Shown one piece after another: positions 1 to 8,911 of a stretch of 64,000 bases of DNA. The translations under genes and the position numbers were made by a program. This stretch comes from Azomonas macrocytogenes. Its GTDB lineage: Bacteria; Pseudomonadota; Gammaproteobacteria; Pseudomonadales; Pseudomonadaceae. The notes under the pieces were generated by a model. That model was not told the origin of the DNA, ran no database searches, and worked only from the letters and a program-made list of their open reading frames with translations. The first letter of the stretch is position 1. Each line of letters starts with the position of its first letter. The DNA lies in contig NZ_JACHXI010000001.1 of NCBI RefSeq assembly GCF_014191985.1, positions 310,001 to 374,000 on the forward strand, given 5' to 3'.

Positions 1-1885
1 TCACCACGTGTTCGCAATAGGCGCCCGGCAGATCCACACCTTCAGCGAAGCTCGCCAAGCCAAACAGTACACTCTGCTCGCCAGAGTCTACCCGCGCCTT
101 GTGCCGGTTCAAGGTTTCCTGCTTGGATAGATTTCCCTGGATCAGCACACGTCGTCGCCAGTCACGCTCCAATCCATCGAAAACCTCCTGCATCTGTCGC
201 CGCGAGGAAAACAGCACCAGAGAACCGCGCGCGTCCGCAACCAACTCAGGCAGGACACGCAAGATCGCAGCAGTGTGTGCGGTGGTATCACGAGGATCGG
301 CCTTGATATTCGGCACGCGCAAGACCCCGGCCTGCGCATGCTGGAACGGGCTGGGTACGATGGCGGTAACCGCCTCTTTTGGCAGGCCGGAACGCATGCG
401 AAAACGATCGAAGCTGTTAAGCGCAGTCAAGGTCGCTGACGTGATCAACGCGCCATAAGCGACATTCCACAGATTGCGCCGCAGGGTTTCGGCAGCCAGG
501 ATCGGGCTGGCGTTGACTTCGATATCCTGCAGCGAACCACTTTCCGCCAGTGTCAGCCAGCGCGCCATGGGGGCGCCCTCCGCTGCATCTACCAGCGTGA
601 AAGCGGTCCACAGGTCCCAGTTACCTTGAGCACGTGCCAGGAGGCTGCCGAACAACGGATACCACTCTTCCGCCTGGTGGCTTGGAATGGGGCCGCTGGC
701 ACCATCGTCCATGGCCTCCTTGAGGATATCGGCAATACGAGTGAAGAGATCCACCAGTTGGGCGAAACCTTTTTTCAGCGCCAGCCCCAACTCACACAAA
801 TCCTCCGGAATCACTCCACCAGCAAAACGATGGCGTGGCCGCTCGCGACCTTCGATATCTTCCCCAGGACGGAAATCAGCCAACTGCTCGCAGGCGTTGG
901 ACATGAACTGCTGCTGCGTACGCAGATCGCGCGCCAAGGCTGGAACATTCTCGATCAAGCGTCCCAGCTCACCGGGAATCGAATGCTGGGCGAGCAACCG
1001 GGTCAGATTCTTGTCTATCTGCGCAAGCCAGTCGGCGGTTGAGCGTAGTCGCGTGAAATGAGCGAAATGGCCGATGGCTTTATCCGGCAGGTGGTGGCCT
1101 TCATCGAACACATAAAGCGTGTCACGCGGATCCGGCAACACGACGCCACCGCCCAACGCCAGATCGGCCAAGACCATATCGTGGTTGGTGATAATCACAT
1201 CAACCTTGGTCATGCCTTCGCGGGCACGATAGAAGGCGCATTGCTGGATATTCGGACAATGCCGGCCAGTGCACTGACTGTGATCGGTGGTCAGACGCGA
1301 CCAATCCACATCCTCGATAGCCTGAGGCCAGGCATCGCGATCACCGTCCCAGCGATTGCCAGCGAGTTTTTCCACCATGCTGGTGAACAGTTTCAAACTG
1401 GTTTCGTCAATAGCGATCTTGAAGCCTTCTTCTTCGAACAACTGGGCCGTAGCGTTCTGCGCGTGTCCTTCTTGCAACAACAGATCCAGTCTGGACAGGC
1501 AAAGATAACGTCCACGCCCCTTGGCCAAGGCGAAGCTGAAGGAAAGACCGCTGTTGCGCATCAAATCGGGCAGATCCTTGTTGACGATCTGCTCCTGCAA
1601 AGCCACCGTCGCCGTGGCAATCACCAGACGCTTGCCAGCAGCCTTGGCAATCGGAACCGCTGCCAGGCTGTAGGCAACGGTCTTTCCAGTCCCGGTTCCA
1701 GCCTCTACCGCGACCACAGCCGGACCGCCGTTGCGCCGACCGTCCTCATCGGTCGCGATGTCCCCTAGCACCTTGGCCACTTCAGCGATCATCAGACGCT
1801 GGCCGTAACGCGGCTTCAATTCCTTAGCTTCGAGGAAACGAGAATAAGCGCCCTGGATCTGGGACTTGAGTTCAGGAGTGAGCAT
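1..1885 (-). CDS. dinG: ATP-dependent DNA helicase DinG, partial (C-terminus beyond window)
   Basis: XPD/Rad3-type superfamily 2 helicase that unwinds DNA with 5'-3' polarity and removes R-loops. The minus-strand reading frame is open from ATG at 1885 to the window edge (about 628 codons; the family is about 710 residues, so the C-terminus lies outside). It begins MLTPELKSQIQGAY and carries Walker A AGTGTGKT near residue 60. A Fe-S cysteine cluster CTGRHCPNIQQC lies near 1240-1275, and a DEAH-type box VFDEGHH near 1090. The gene is divergent from the CopD-like gene at 4923. A group II intron now occupies the space directly upstream of its start, so the native promoter region has been split. 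Identification is secure; only completeness is limited. Confidence 0.93.
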   Translation of the reverse strand, partial: MLTPELKSQIQGAYSRFLEAKELKPRYGQRLMIAEVAKVLGDIATDEDGRRNGGPAVVAVEAGTGTGKTVAYSLAAVPIAKAAGKRLVIATATVALQEQIVNKDLPDLMRNSGLSFSFALAKGRGRYLCLSRLDLLLQEGHAQNATAQLFEEEGFKIAIDETSLKLFTSMVEKLAGNRWDGDRDAWPQAIEDVDWSRLTTDHSQCTGRHCPNIQQCAFYRAREGMTKVDVIITNHDMVLADLALGGGVVLPDPRDTLYVFDEGHHLPDKAIGHFAHFTRLRSTADWLAQIDKNLTRLLAQHSIPGELGRLIENVPALARDLRTQQQFMSNACEQLADFRPGEDIEGRERPRHRFAGGVIPEDLCELGLALKKGFAQLVDLFTRIADILKEAMDDGASGPIPSHQAEEWYPLFGSLLARAQGNWDLWTAFTLVDAAEGAPMARWLTLAESGSLQDIEVNASPILAAETLRRNLWNVAYGALITSATLTALNSFDRFRMRSGLPKEAVTAIVPSPFQHAQAGVLRVPNIKADPRDTTAHTAAILRVLPELVADARGSLVLFSSRRQMQEVFDGLERDWRRRVLIQGNLSKQETLNRHKARVDSGEQSVLFGLASFAEGVDLPGAYCEHVV

Positions 1886-1917
1886 AGACGCAGACTGGAC
1901 AAATCTTCAGTATTCGG

Positions 1918-4535
1918 GTCGGGTAGGGACAGGCCATTACTGGCCCATCCCCCCCTAAGAACCGTGCGTGCGACTTTCACCGCACACGGCTCAAGTCTGC
2001 CTGAAACCAGATGTCCTGGCCAGCAACACACGGAGTGTAGCGCGCAACCATACCACTATAGGCCGCTGTGGAGCAGTACTACCTGTTTCTTCTGGCTGTG
2101 GACCAGTGCATGACAGTTGGGGTGGAGCAGCACACGATTACTCAGTTTGTCCGGCCCGCCGTCCACCCGTCTGATGACGTGGTGGTCGTGCCAGCCGGTT
2201 TCCTTGCTGATCGCCTGCCCGCACAGGGCGCACTTGCCCTGCTGCCGTCGGAAGAGCCAAAGGATTTGTCCGCGATAGCGCAGCTTGTGCTGCATCCGTT
2301 GAATCCTCAGTTTTTCCCACGTCAGTTCCTGCGCCGCGTCGTAGGGCTGGTAGCCGCCCGGTAGACGTTTGTGACGCACGATGGCGGTGTCAGCCAGCAC
2401 ATATAGCCGACGGTGCCTCGTTTCTGTCTTGCTCTTATAGGGATACGTAAACACCCAGTTTTGTCCGCCGATGGAGTGGAAGTATTTTTTCCGAATCCAT
2501 GTGTCGGATTTCTTTGGATGCCGGCGTTTCGCCCACCTCCAAAGGCGCCAGTGGATCAGGTGATCCAGTGTGCTGAAGGTCTCTTTTGCTACGACTGGGG
2601 CGTGGTAGTGCGCCCACCCCCGTAGCACCGGGTTCAGTTGTCCGATCAGCGCTTCCTGCGTCTGGGCTCCGCTGCTTTTGATGATTTCCGCCACTTTCTG
2701 ATAGAACGCCGAGGCGTTTTTCTTCGAGGGCTTGATCAGCAGCTTGGCCTGTCTGTAGGGCGATTTCGGTACGTACTTCCTGAAGTTCCAGCCCAGAAAG
2801 TCGAAGCCTTGGTGGATGTGTGTGATTTGCGTCTTTTCCTGGGATAGCTCCACCCCTCGTATGGACAGGAAGGTTTCTATCCAGGGTTTGATTTCCTGTT
2901 CCAGCAGTTTTTTCGAGTCTGCCAGCACTACGAAATCGTCCGCATACCGCACGACTTGCACCTTGGTCTTCTTGGCTTTGGTTTTCCCCAGCGTCTGGGC
3001 CAGATGGTCCTTTAGTTGGGTTTCCAAGCCATTCAGGGTGGCGTTTGCCAGGCAGGGGGAGATGATCCCGCCCTGTGGCGTCCCGGTTTCCGTGGCCGTG
3101 AATTGTCGTCTGTCTATGACACCGGCCTTTAACCATTTGCGTAATGTCACTTTGTCCATCGGAACGTGGTGACACAGCCACTCGTGGTTGATGTGGTCAA
3201 AGAACCCCTTGATGTCACCCTCCAGTATCCAGACTGGCGCCACTTGGGGCGACAGCAGGTGGAAAAGTTCAACCATGGCATCAGCGGTCGATCGGTCGGG
3301 GCGGAAGCCGTAACTTTTCGGGTCGCTGGTGGTTTCAATGACCGGCTCTAGAGCGAGAAGGTGGAGCGCTTGCATGGCCCGATCCAACATCGTCGGGATG
3401 CCCAGCGGGCGCCTTTCCTGTTTACCGGGCTTCGGTATCCACACCCGCCGAAGCGGTTGTGGCCGGTAGCCCCGTTTTTTTGACAGACGGTGCACGGCCC
3501 GGATTTTGAGTTGAGGGGTCCCCCATTTCTCTCCATCCACGCCCGGGGTCTTGCGGCCCCGGTTCTCCGTGACTCGTCGTACGGCCAGACAGCGACCGTA
3601 GAGCGAGTGGGTGAGTAACCGTTGCAGGCGTTTAACCCTGCGCCAGTCCTCTTCCCTCGTTGCCTGCGCAATTCTGAGCTGCGTTTTCCGAACGGAAGTC
3701 TGGATGTTGGCCCAGTCGAGACTGTGCCAGTCCAGTTGCCCGTTTGGGGACGCAGACGTAACCGATGCCGGTTCCGTTTTCATACAATCCTCCCAAGAAT
3801 AGTTGGAACCCTTGGGGCGGATTGCTCCCCGAAGGGTCATCCACCCTTCGGGTTTTAGTTTTCTCTTGCTGGAATCAGCAGTTTCGTTGCGCCGGTAGAC
3901 CAGAGGTACGTCAGCCAGGGTTGCCCCTGCCAGTCATGTTTCAGCCGGTATACCGCCCATTACAGGCAGTCATTCGCTTCTTACCTCCTCCCATCCCCCA
4001 CACCCCTCAGCGTTCCTTGCGGTTCGCCTGCCAGACCGATGACGCTAGTCTGGCGGGTGGTCGGGGTTGCCACGTTCCCCGGATCGCATCGATTCCCCGT
4101 TTAGGCTCCATCTCTCCCCCGGTAGTCGTTTGGTACCGTATTACGACCTTCCACTGTAATAACCGACTACTTTGCCAGTTTGGCTGGGGCCAATAGTTGC
4201 CGTAGGCCCGTCGATAGTTACGAGGGTTCAGACGATGGTTCACCTAGGTTAGCCATGCGGGTTGGGTCACTAGCTCCTCTGCCTCCGTGCAACTCGGCGG
4301 CGATACCTTATCCGTTACCGGGTTAGGTAGTCCTTACGGAGAGGAGCATTGTTGGTCGGGCTTCACACAGCCGGGTTGGCCCCGATTGCATGCCGACTTA
4401 GTGAACTGGCGGGTACACGCCAGGCTCGGTACCTCCTGTATCAGCGAGGTTGAGCAATGCGGTCCAGAGCTACCGCTCTGGTGCCTGATTGGATAATTGG
4501 ATACAGGAAAGAACCCGGCCCTTTTGGGGTCGGTG
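1918..4535 (-). mobile_element. Group II intron (retroelement) with maturase ORF; 5' boundary approximate
   Basis: Self-splicing retromobile intron on the minus strand. The 3' end is well defined. Domain V is visible at about 1952-1990 as GAGCCGTGTGCGG, a GAAA tetraloop, then CGCACGCACGGTTC. It is followed by a domain VI stem and the terminal CTACCCGAC ending at 1918. The same 3' end occurs in the relic at 60917. The maturase gene lies in domain IV, and about 750 bases of structured leader (domains I-III) precede it. Homologous-looking intron sequence runs to about 4535, but I could not see the usual 5' GUGYG at that end, so the 5' splice site is uncertain. The intron lies in the divergent spacer between dinG and the CopD-like gene, so it interrupts no protein. 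Confidence 0.85.
2056..3783 (-). CDS. ltrA: Group II intron reverse transcriptase/maturase with HNH endonuclease domain
   Basis: Multifunctional intron-encoded protein of about 575 residues. It assists intron RNA splicing and carries out target-primed reverse transcription. The reverse transcriptase domain holds the catalytic YADD (VVRYADDFVVLAD) and the family signatures KPGKQERRPLGIPT and GFRPDRST. The maturase (X) domain follows, and the C-terminus is an HNH nuclease with paired cysteines CALC, DHH and HPNCHALVH. I chose ATG at 3783 because GGGAGG lies just upstream; an in-frame ATG at 3840 lacks such a site. All domains look intact, so the protein should be functional. The sequence resembles chloroplast-like (CL) bacterial intron proteins, but I assign that class by eye only. 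Confidence 0.93.
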   Translation of the reverse strand: MKTEPASVTSASPNGQLDWHSLDWANIQTSVRKTQLRIAQATREEDWRRVKRLQRLLTHSLYGRCLAVRRVTENRGRKTPGVDGEKWGTPQLKIRAVHRLSKKRGYRPQPLRRVWIPKPGKQERRPLGIPTMLDRAMQALHLLALEPVIETTSDPKSYGFRPDRSTADAMVELFHLLSPQVAPVWILEGDIKGFFDHINHEWLCHHVPMDKVTLRKWLKAGVIDRRQFTATETGTPQGGIISPCLANATLNGLETQLKDHLAQTLGKTKAKKTKVQVVRYADDFVVLADSKKLLEQEIKPWIETFLSIRGVELSQEKTQITHIHQGFDFLGWNFRKYVPKSPYRQAKLLIKPSKKNASAFYQKVAEIIKSSGAQTQEALIGQLNPVLRGWAHYHAPVVAKETFSTLDHLIHWRLWRWAKRRHPKKSDTWIRKKYFHSIGGQNWVFTYPYKSKTETRHRRLYVLADTAIVRHKRLPGGYQPYDAAQELTWEKLRIQRMQHKLRYRGQILWLFRRQQGKCALCGQAISKETGWHDHHVIRRVDGGPDKLSNRVLLHPNCHALVHSQKKQVVLLHSGL

Positions 4536-4539
4536 TGGG

Positions 4540-4765
4540 TCTGTAGGATCAGACCTGAAGGTTTTGGCGTCCCTGAGGGACTGGAACCCTCAGGGCGCGT
4601 AATATTTTGTTACACAATCTCTTCGTGAGAGACCGATCCTTAACAGGATATTGATCATAACTTGACCATTTCTGGTCATTTTTTGAGGCGTACCTCTCCC
4701 GTAAACGGAAGTTTCGCACCCCCGCAAGCGGGTCAATAAAGTAGCCATACGGCTCTGACTGTATC
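4540..4765. other. Hairpin-rich non-coding stretch beside the intron 5' end
   Basis: No convincing gene. Visible structures are: GGTCTG-loop-CAGACC directly beside the intron 5' boundary (4538-4556); a perfect 9-bp stem CCCTGAGGG/CCCTCAGGG with a 7-base loop at 4571-4595; TGACCA-TTTC-TGGTCA followed by six T (4667-4688), which looks like a weak plus-strand terminator; and CCCGCAAGCGGG near 4723. On the minus strand the 9-bp stem resembles a tRNA T-arm, but no tRNA body can be folded around it. The stretch probably holds the disrupted dinG upstream region together with the 5' exon of the intron. Confidence 0.4.
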
Positions 4766-4922
4766 ATTAATATGCTGTTTGTCGCCGTTCAACCCTTTGA
4801 TTAAAAAGGATTTTGGTGGACAGGCCAGCTACCAACCAAGCACAACACGAGCTAATCGTGTCGCACAGAAGGCGCTATCATACCGCGAGCCCTTTCAGCC
4901 GACAGAAGAGATTTCCCTTTCC

Positions 4923-5387
4923 ATGACACTTTACTCTCTGCTCTACAGCCTCCACGTATTGGCAGCAATGCTCTGGGTTGGTGGTATGTTCTTCGCCTGG
5001 ATGGTGCTGCGCCCCAGTGCCGCCGCCATACTGCAGCCACCAGAACGCCTGAAGCTATGGGTGACCGTCTTTCGCCGATTTTTTCTATGGGTCTGGCTCG
5101 CAGTGTTGGTCTTACCGATGAGCGGCATGGGAATCTGGCATATGCGTTTTGCCGGATTCGTCGGTGCACCAGGTTACGTACACATCATGGCTGGACTCTA
5201 TCTGATGATGCTGGCAGTGTTTTTGAGAATAGCACTGCAGCTATTTCCACGGCTCGAACAGGCAGTAAACAGCGAGGACTGGCCGAATGGAGGCAATATC
5301 CTTGGCAGGATTCGCCATCTGGTAGGCGTCAATCTGTCGCTCGGCTTATTGACAGTCGCCCTGGCGGCGGCAAGACCGTATTTCTGA
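4923..5387 (+). CDS. CopD-like integral membrane protein
   Basis: Small membrane protein of 154 residues with four hydrophobic segments at about 5-25, 50-70, 80-105 and 130-150. The start MTLYSLLYSLHVLAAMLWVGG and the HV/W-G pattern in helix 1 are typical of CopD-family and related small haem- or copper-associated membrane proteins. A longer in-frame start exists at 4779, but the extra 48 residues are polar, unlike the family, and would begin inside the intron-adjacent spacer, so I use 4923. In Pseudomonas a gene of this type stands divergent from dinG, which supports the call. The substrate is unknown; involvement in copper transport is not shown by the sequence. Confidence 0.75.
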   Translation: MTLYSLLYSLHVLAAMLWVGGMFFAWMVLRPSAAAILQPPERLKLWVTVFRRFFLWVWLAVLVLPMSGMGIWHMRFAGFVGAPGYVHIMAGLYLMMLAVFLRIALQLFPRLEQAVNSEDWPNGGNILGRIRHLVGVNLSLGLLTVALAAARPYF

Positions 5388-5418
5388 TACGTCCAGGGCT
5401 TTCAACAAACACTGCACA

Positions 5419-5640
5419 TCAACTTTGAGGCAAAGGTTCAGCGAGCTCGATCATGTTACCTGTCAACAACTGGCTTTCAACTGCGCCGATCAGCCGCAAC
5501 ATACTGCTGCGCAAGGCGCAGGCAAGGGCCAGGTAATCAACCCGACGTTTGGCAAGCTGCTGATTGTAAGTAGCAGAGCCCGGGCGACCAGTACAACCGA
5601 TGATGGTAAAGCGGATACCGACAAAGCCAGCCAGCGCGTT
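5419..5640 (-). pseudogene. Remnant of an OmpA-family C-terminal domain
   Basis: The minus-strand frame ending at the stop 5419-5421 reads a degraded OmpA/MotB peptidoglycan-binding segment. A TIIGCTGRPGSATYNQQLAKRR stretch corresponds to the family pattern G-Y-T-D-x-x-G-x-x-x-Y-N-x-x-L-S-x-x-R-A. The expected aspartate is replaced, no upstream signal sequence or start is visible, and the frame closes on a stop upstream. A related intact protein at 43755 has GYTDSTGGDAYNQQLSERRA, which makes the match easy to see. I read this as the 3' end of a lost outer-membrane protein gene. The plus-strand ORF over the same bases looks spurious. Confidence 0.6.
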
Positions 5641-5723
5641 GCGCTCCTTGACGCCTTACAGAGACCACTAGGCCAACCAATCGCTCCGCGTTAGTCTCTC
5701 CATCCCAAAACGAGGATTCGCGA

Positions 5724-6212
5724 GTGACAGACAGTTTACAATCCCCGCAACAAGCCTTGGCGGCTTTGCTTGAACACCACGCACCGGTACGCCTGCTAAG
5801 TGTCGGAAGCAGCAGCCTTCCTGCGCTCGAAGCCTACTGCCAGTCCCATGCCTGCCATCTCGACCAGGCCGAAGGCGCACCGCTTCCGCAAGCACTGGCC
5901 GGGCAGCGCTACGACATGGCCATCATCGCAGATTGCCTGGAACACCTGCCCAAACGCACCGGTCTGGAATTACTGGGAGGCTTGCGCAATCTCAACGCTA
6001 ATCGCCTGGCCGTACTTATCGACCTGCAGGCGGCAGACTGGCAGCTGACCGATTTCTATGCCCTAGCCCTGAAGGTAAACCAGCGTTTCCAGCGTGACGG
6101 ACAGGTACTCACGTTGTTCACTTATGATTTACTCGACTACAAGCAGGTGCCTGACTGGCTGAACGCTAAATTCTGGGCCAATCCCCATTTGTTCGGAAAA
6201 TTCTGGTGGTAA
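5724..6212 (+). CDS. Conserved hypothetical protein (DUF6231-like)
   Basis: Soluble protein of 162 residues with no signal peptide or membrane segment. The N-terminal half has a Rossmann-like methyltransferase flavour: [17 protein letters not shown] at about 21-37 and [15 protein letters not shown] at about 62-76, resembling SAM-binding motif I and the post-motif acidic loop. The canonical GxGxG is not intact, so catalytic activity is doubtful. It ends [13 protein letters not shown]. It overlaps or abuts the YchJ gene downstream and probably shares its transcript. The DUF6231 name comes from memory of Pseudomonas annotations; no experimental function is known to me. Confidence 0.7.
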   Translation: MTDSLQSPQQALAALLEHHAPVRLLSVGSSSLPALEAYCQSHACHLDQAEGAPLPQALAGQRYDMAIIADCLEHLPKRTGLELLGGLRNLNANRLAVLIDLQAADWQLTDFYALALKVNQRFQRDGQVLTLFTYDLLDYKQVPDWLNAKFWANPHLFGKFWW

Positions 6213-6214
6213 CG

Positions 6215-6691
6215 ATGCCCCATACATCTCCCAGTTGCCCATGCGGCAGTACCAACCTGCTGGATCAATGTTGCGGCCGTTATCACTCAGGACAACCCGC
6301 ACCCTGTGCCGAGAGCTTGATGCGCTCACGCTATAGCGCTTATGTGCTTGGGTTGATCGATTATCTGAAAGAAACCACTCTCCCCGCCCAACAGTCGGGA
6401 CTGGATCTGGAGTCGATACGTCAGTGGAGCACGGCAAGCACCTGGCTGGGGCTGGAAATCGAGGACAGCCAGGTATTCGGCGGCAAACCCGAGCATGCCT
6501 TGATCGTCTTTACTGCCCGCTGGCACGACCATAACGGAACTCAGGTACATCATGAACGCTCTTCGTTCGTACAGAACGACGGCCGCTGGTATTTCATCGA
6601 CCCGACCGTGCCACTAAAAACCGGGCGTAATGATGCATGCCCTTGTGGTAGCGGCCTGAAATTCAAGAAGTGCTGTTCGGGTTATTTGTAG
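6215..6691 (+). CDS. ychJ: YchJ-family SEC-C motif protein
   Basis: Protein of about 158 residues with zinc-binding SEC-C motifs at both ends: [13 protein letters not shown] near the N-terminus and [13 protein letters not shown] at the C-terminus. The middle ([19 protein letters not shown]) is the conserved YchJ central domain. SEC-C motifs, first seen at the SecA C-terminus, bind zinc and often mediate protein contacts; the role of YchJ itself is not established. I start at ATG 6215, three codons after a GTG that overlaps the previous gene. The preceding gene's stop lies only a few bases away, so the two are probably cotranscribed. Confidence 0.9.
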   Translation: MPHTSPSCPCGSTNLLDQCCGRYHSGQPAPCAESLMRSRYSAYVLGLIDYLKETTLPAQQSGLDLESIRQWSTASTWLGLEIEDSQVFGGKPEHALIVFTARWHDHNGTQVHHERSSFVQNDGRWYFIDPTVPLKTGRNDACPCGSGLKFKKCCSGYL

Positions 6692-6710
6692 CTGCCACAC
6701 AATAGGAGAC

Positions 6711-6753
6711 AGGAAGAAAGAGACCTCGCATCACAAGTGCTCATCTCTTCCTG
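6711..6753. terminator. Possible bidirectional terminator between ychJ and fpr
   Basis: An imperfect inverted repeat, AGGAAGAAAGAGA at the left and TCTCTTCCT at the right, lies between two convergent genes. No long T-run follows, so efficiency is uncertain. Confidence 0.4.
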
Positions 6754-6806
6754 ACTTTGCCTAGCGGTTGCTTGGCGTCCGACATTTCCGGCTTGCAGTG
6801 CAGGCC

Positions 6807-7583
6807 TTATTTTTCGACGAAGGCGCGCTCGATCAGATAATCACCAGGCTCGCCCATGCGCGGCGAAACCTTCAGGCCAAAGCCGTCGAGCACTTCGCTG
6901 GTTTCGTCCAACATGCTCGGGCTGCCGCAAATCATGGCGCGATCGTCCTGCGAATTGATTGGCGGCAGTCCGATATCGTCGAACAGCTTGCCGCTGCGCA
7001 TCAGATCGGTCAAACGCCCCTGGTTTTCGAAGGGCTCACGAGTAACCGTCGGATAATAAATCAATTTTTCCCGTACCGCTTCACCGAAGAATTCGTTTTC
7101 CGGCAGATGCTGAGTGATGAAATCGCGATAGGCCACTTCGCTCACATAGCGAACACCATGGATCAGGACCACTTTTTCGAAACGCTCGTAGACATCCGGA
7201 TCCTGAATCAGACTCATGAACGGCGCCAGGCCAGTTCCGGTACTGAGCAGATAGAGATGCTTGCCAGGCAGGAGATCACCCAGAATCAGGGTCCCAGTGG
7301 GCTTGCGGCTGACTTTCAGCTCATCGCCTTCCTTCAGATGCTGCAGACGTGAAGTCAGCGGACCATTCGGCACCTTGATACTGAAGAACTCCAGGTGCTC
7401 TTCGTAGTTGGGGCTGGCGATGCTGTAGGCACGCATTAGGGGTTTTCCATCGACTTCCAACCCGATCATCACGAACTGGCCATTCTCGAAACGCAGACTT
7501 TGATTGCGGGTCGTCTTGAAGCTGAACAGCGTGTCGTTCCAATGATGCACGCTGAGCACTCGCTCGACGTTCAGATTGCTCAT
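6807..7583 (-). CDS. fpr: Ferredoxin/flavodoxin-NADP+ reductase
   Basis: FAD enzyme of 258 residues that exchanges electrons between NADPH and ferredoxin or flavodoxin, supplying oxidative-stress defence and Fe-S or haem metabolism. The FAD site RAYSIAS near residue 50, the NADP-binding segment STGTGLAPFMSLI near 110 and the C-terminal CGSPSMLDE are all present. It ends FVEK with no aromatic extension beyond it, as in bacterial subclass I enzymes. ATG at 7583 gives MSNLNVERVLSVHHW, the usual N-terminus; a longer in-frame start adds unrelated residues. In other pseudomonads this gene is controlled by the LysR regulator FinR, which is not in this window. A dyad at 7677-7696 could be its operator. 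Confidence 0.93.
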   Translation of the reverse strand: MSNLNVERVLSVHHWNDTLFSFKTTRNQSLRFENGQFVMIGLEVDGKPLMRAYSIASPNYEEHLEFFSIKVPNGPLTSRLQHLKEGDELKVSRKPTGTLILGDLLPGKHLYLLSTGTGLAPFMSLIQDPDVYERFEKVVLIHGVRYVSEVAYRDFITQHLPENEFFGEAVREKLIYYPTVTREPFENQGRLTDLMRSGKLFDDIGLPPINSQDDRAMICGSPSMLDETSEVLDGFGLKVSPRMGEPGDYLIERAFVEK

Positions 7584-7676
7584 GCAAGTGTTTCCTCGTT
7601 GATTCGTGTCTGGCAGATGACAGTGCCGCACAGGATTCTACAGCCGCTAAACTTATCTCTAAATCAGCTAATAAAG

Positions 7677-7696
7677 ATATGACTTATCTGTCATAT
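7677..7696. promoter_or_regulatory. Perfect dyad upstream of fpr
   Basis: ATATGAC-TTATCT-GTCATAT, a perfect 7-bp inverted repeat with a 6-base spacer. It lies in an AT-rich stretch about 94-113 bases before the fpr start. The position and symmetry fit a regulator-binding site for fpr; the regulator is not identified. Confidence 0.4.
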
Positions 7697-7944
7697 GAAT
7701 ATGTATTTCCTCGCAGGTAACTGCAGATATTAGGTGCCGTCATCTGGCAGAAAAACCTTTCCCGCACCATCGAATATCTACTCCTGTCGCAGGCGGTCAT
7801 CAGAGCAGAAGCATCCTGAGCAGCTTTGCGAAACGGCCCTGGATCGTCCACGAAGACGAATTTGCGGAACAATGCCAGAACATGACCGCTGGCGTCAGGC
7901 GTAGCGCCGAAATCCTGCGGCCGCCAGCACTGCGAGAAGAATAC

Positions 7945-8592
7945 TCAAGAAGGAATAGACTCCATCTGCTGCAGCAGCAATGCCGCCTGGGTACGGGTAC
8001 GAACACCAAGCTTGCGGAAAATCGCTGTAACGTGAGCCTTGATAGTCGCTTCCGAGACATTCAACTCATAAGCGATCTGTTTATTCAGCAGGCCATCGCA
8101 GACCATCGTCAGAACACGGAATTGCTGCGGGGTAAGACTGGAGAGACCAGCCGTGACAGCTTTCACTTCATCGGTAATCTGCGCTGTTTCGAGAATCTTC
8201 GTCGGCCACCATAGATCACCGTCGAGCACGCTACGCACAGCCTCCTGAATGGTTTCCAAGGGGCTGGATTTAGGAATGAATCCACTGGCACCGAATTCGC
8301 GCGCACGCGAAACCACGGCTGGCTCCTCCTGAGCGGAAATCATCACTACGGGAAGATGAGGATACTGGCCACGCAGTAGAACCAGACCGGAAAAACCGTA
8401 AGCGCCAGGCATGTTCAGATCCAGCAGCACCAAATCCCAGTCCGAGCGCTCATTCAGGCGACTCTCCAGCTCGGCAATGCTGGCCGCCTCGACCAGGTGC
8501 ATGTTTGAACCGAATCCCAGCGTCAAGGCTTGGTGCAAGGCGCTTCTGAACAGCGGGTGATCATCAGCAATGAGTATGTCGTACGCAGCCAT
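7945..8592 (-). CDS. erdR: LuxR-family response regulator, ErdR type
   Basis: Two-domain response regulator of 215 residues. The receiver domain (1-125) has the acidic pair at about 10-11, the phospho-acceptor Asp58 in LLDLNMPG and the switch lysine in PKSS. The C-terminal LuxR helix-turn-helix (about 145-205) reads LTPQQFRVLTMVCDGLLNKQIAYELNVSEATIKAHV. The sequence closely resembles Pseudomonas ErdR as I remember it, a regulator of ethanol and acetate oxidation and related carbon metabolism. No histidine kinase gene is adjacent, so the partner is encoded elsewhere. Family assignment is secure; the specific name rests on memory of the P. aeruginosa protein. Confidence 0.85.
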   Translation of the reverse strand: MAAYDILIADDHPLFRSALHQALTLGFGSNMHLVEAASIAELESRLNERSDWDLVLLDLNMPGAYGFSGLVLLRGQYPHLPVVMISAQEEPAVVSRAREFGASGFIPKSSPLETIQEAVRSVLDGDLWWPTKILETAQITDEVKAVTAGLSSLTPQQFRVLTMVCDGLLNKQIAYELNVSEATIKAHVTAIFRKLGVRTRTQAALLLQQMESIPS

Positions 8593-8911
8593 GGCAGATC
8601 CTTTTTTGCGGCATTATTCGCAGAGCCAATCAAATCGCCAGCGACAGCTGAACAGGCCGGCCAGCCGAAAACTCCATGGCAACCATTTACGCATTGCACA
8701 GGCCTGCCTGAGCACATCCGAGGCGGCGCAAGCATGCAGACCATGGAATCCGCGGTCAAGCGCTACCCCAATAAGAAAGTCTACGCCACCTGCCAGGCAA
8801 AATACCTGAAAACGAGAGAAAGTATCGCAAAGGCTGATATCTAGCAAAAGCCATGACAATAAAGCCCGGTTTCGATCGATTCAGAGTCACTATCGATCAC
8901 AAAAGCCTCCA
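8593..8911. other. Intergenic region with no supported gene
   Basis: About 320 bases between the response regulator and the thioesterase gene. A plus-strand ORF (8530-8844) exists, but it starts inside the regulator, has no family resemblance and no good ribosome-binding site. Only the promoter of the regulator is expected here. Confidence 0.4.

Noticed and set aside
1058-1768. 236-codon plus-strand ORF in the dinG region
   Set aside because: The minus strand reads an unbroken DinG with Walker A, Fe-S cysteines and DEAH-type box over the same bases.
4571-4595. tRNA T-arm-like hairpin near the group II intron
   Set aside because: Stem and loop resemble a T-arm on the minus strand, but the CCA is out of register and no anticodon or D arm can be found upstream.
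5425-5694. 89-codon plus-strand ORF after the CopD-like gene
   Set aside because: The opposite strand holds a recognisable OmpA-domain fragment; the plus-strand product has no family resemblance.
8530-8844. 104-codon plus-strand ORF beside the response regulator
   Set aside because: It begins inside the regulator gene on the other strand, lacks a ribosome-binding site and matches no family I know.
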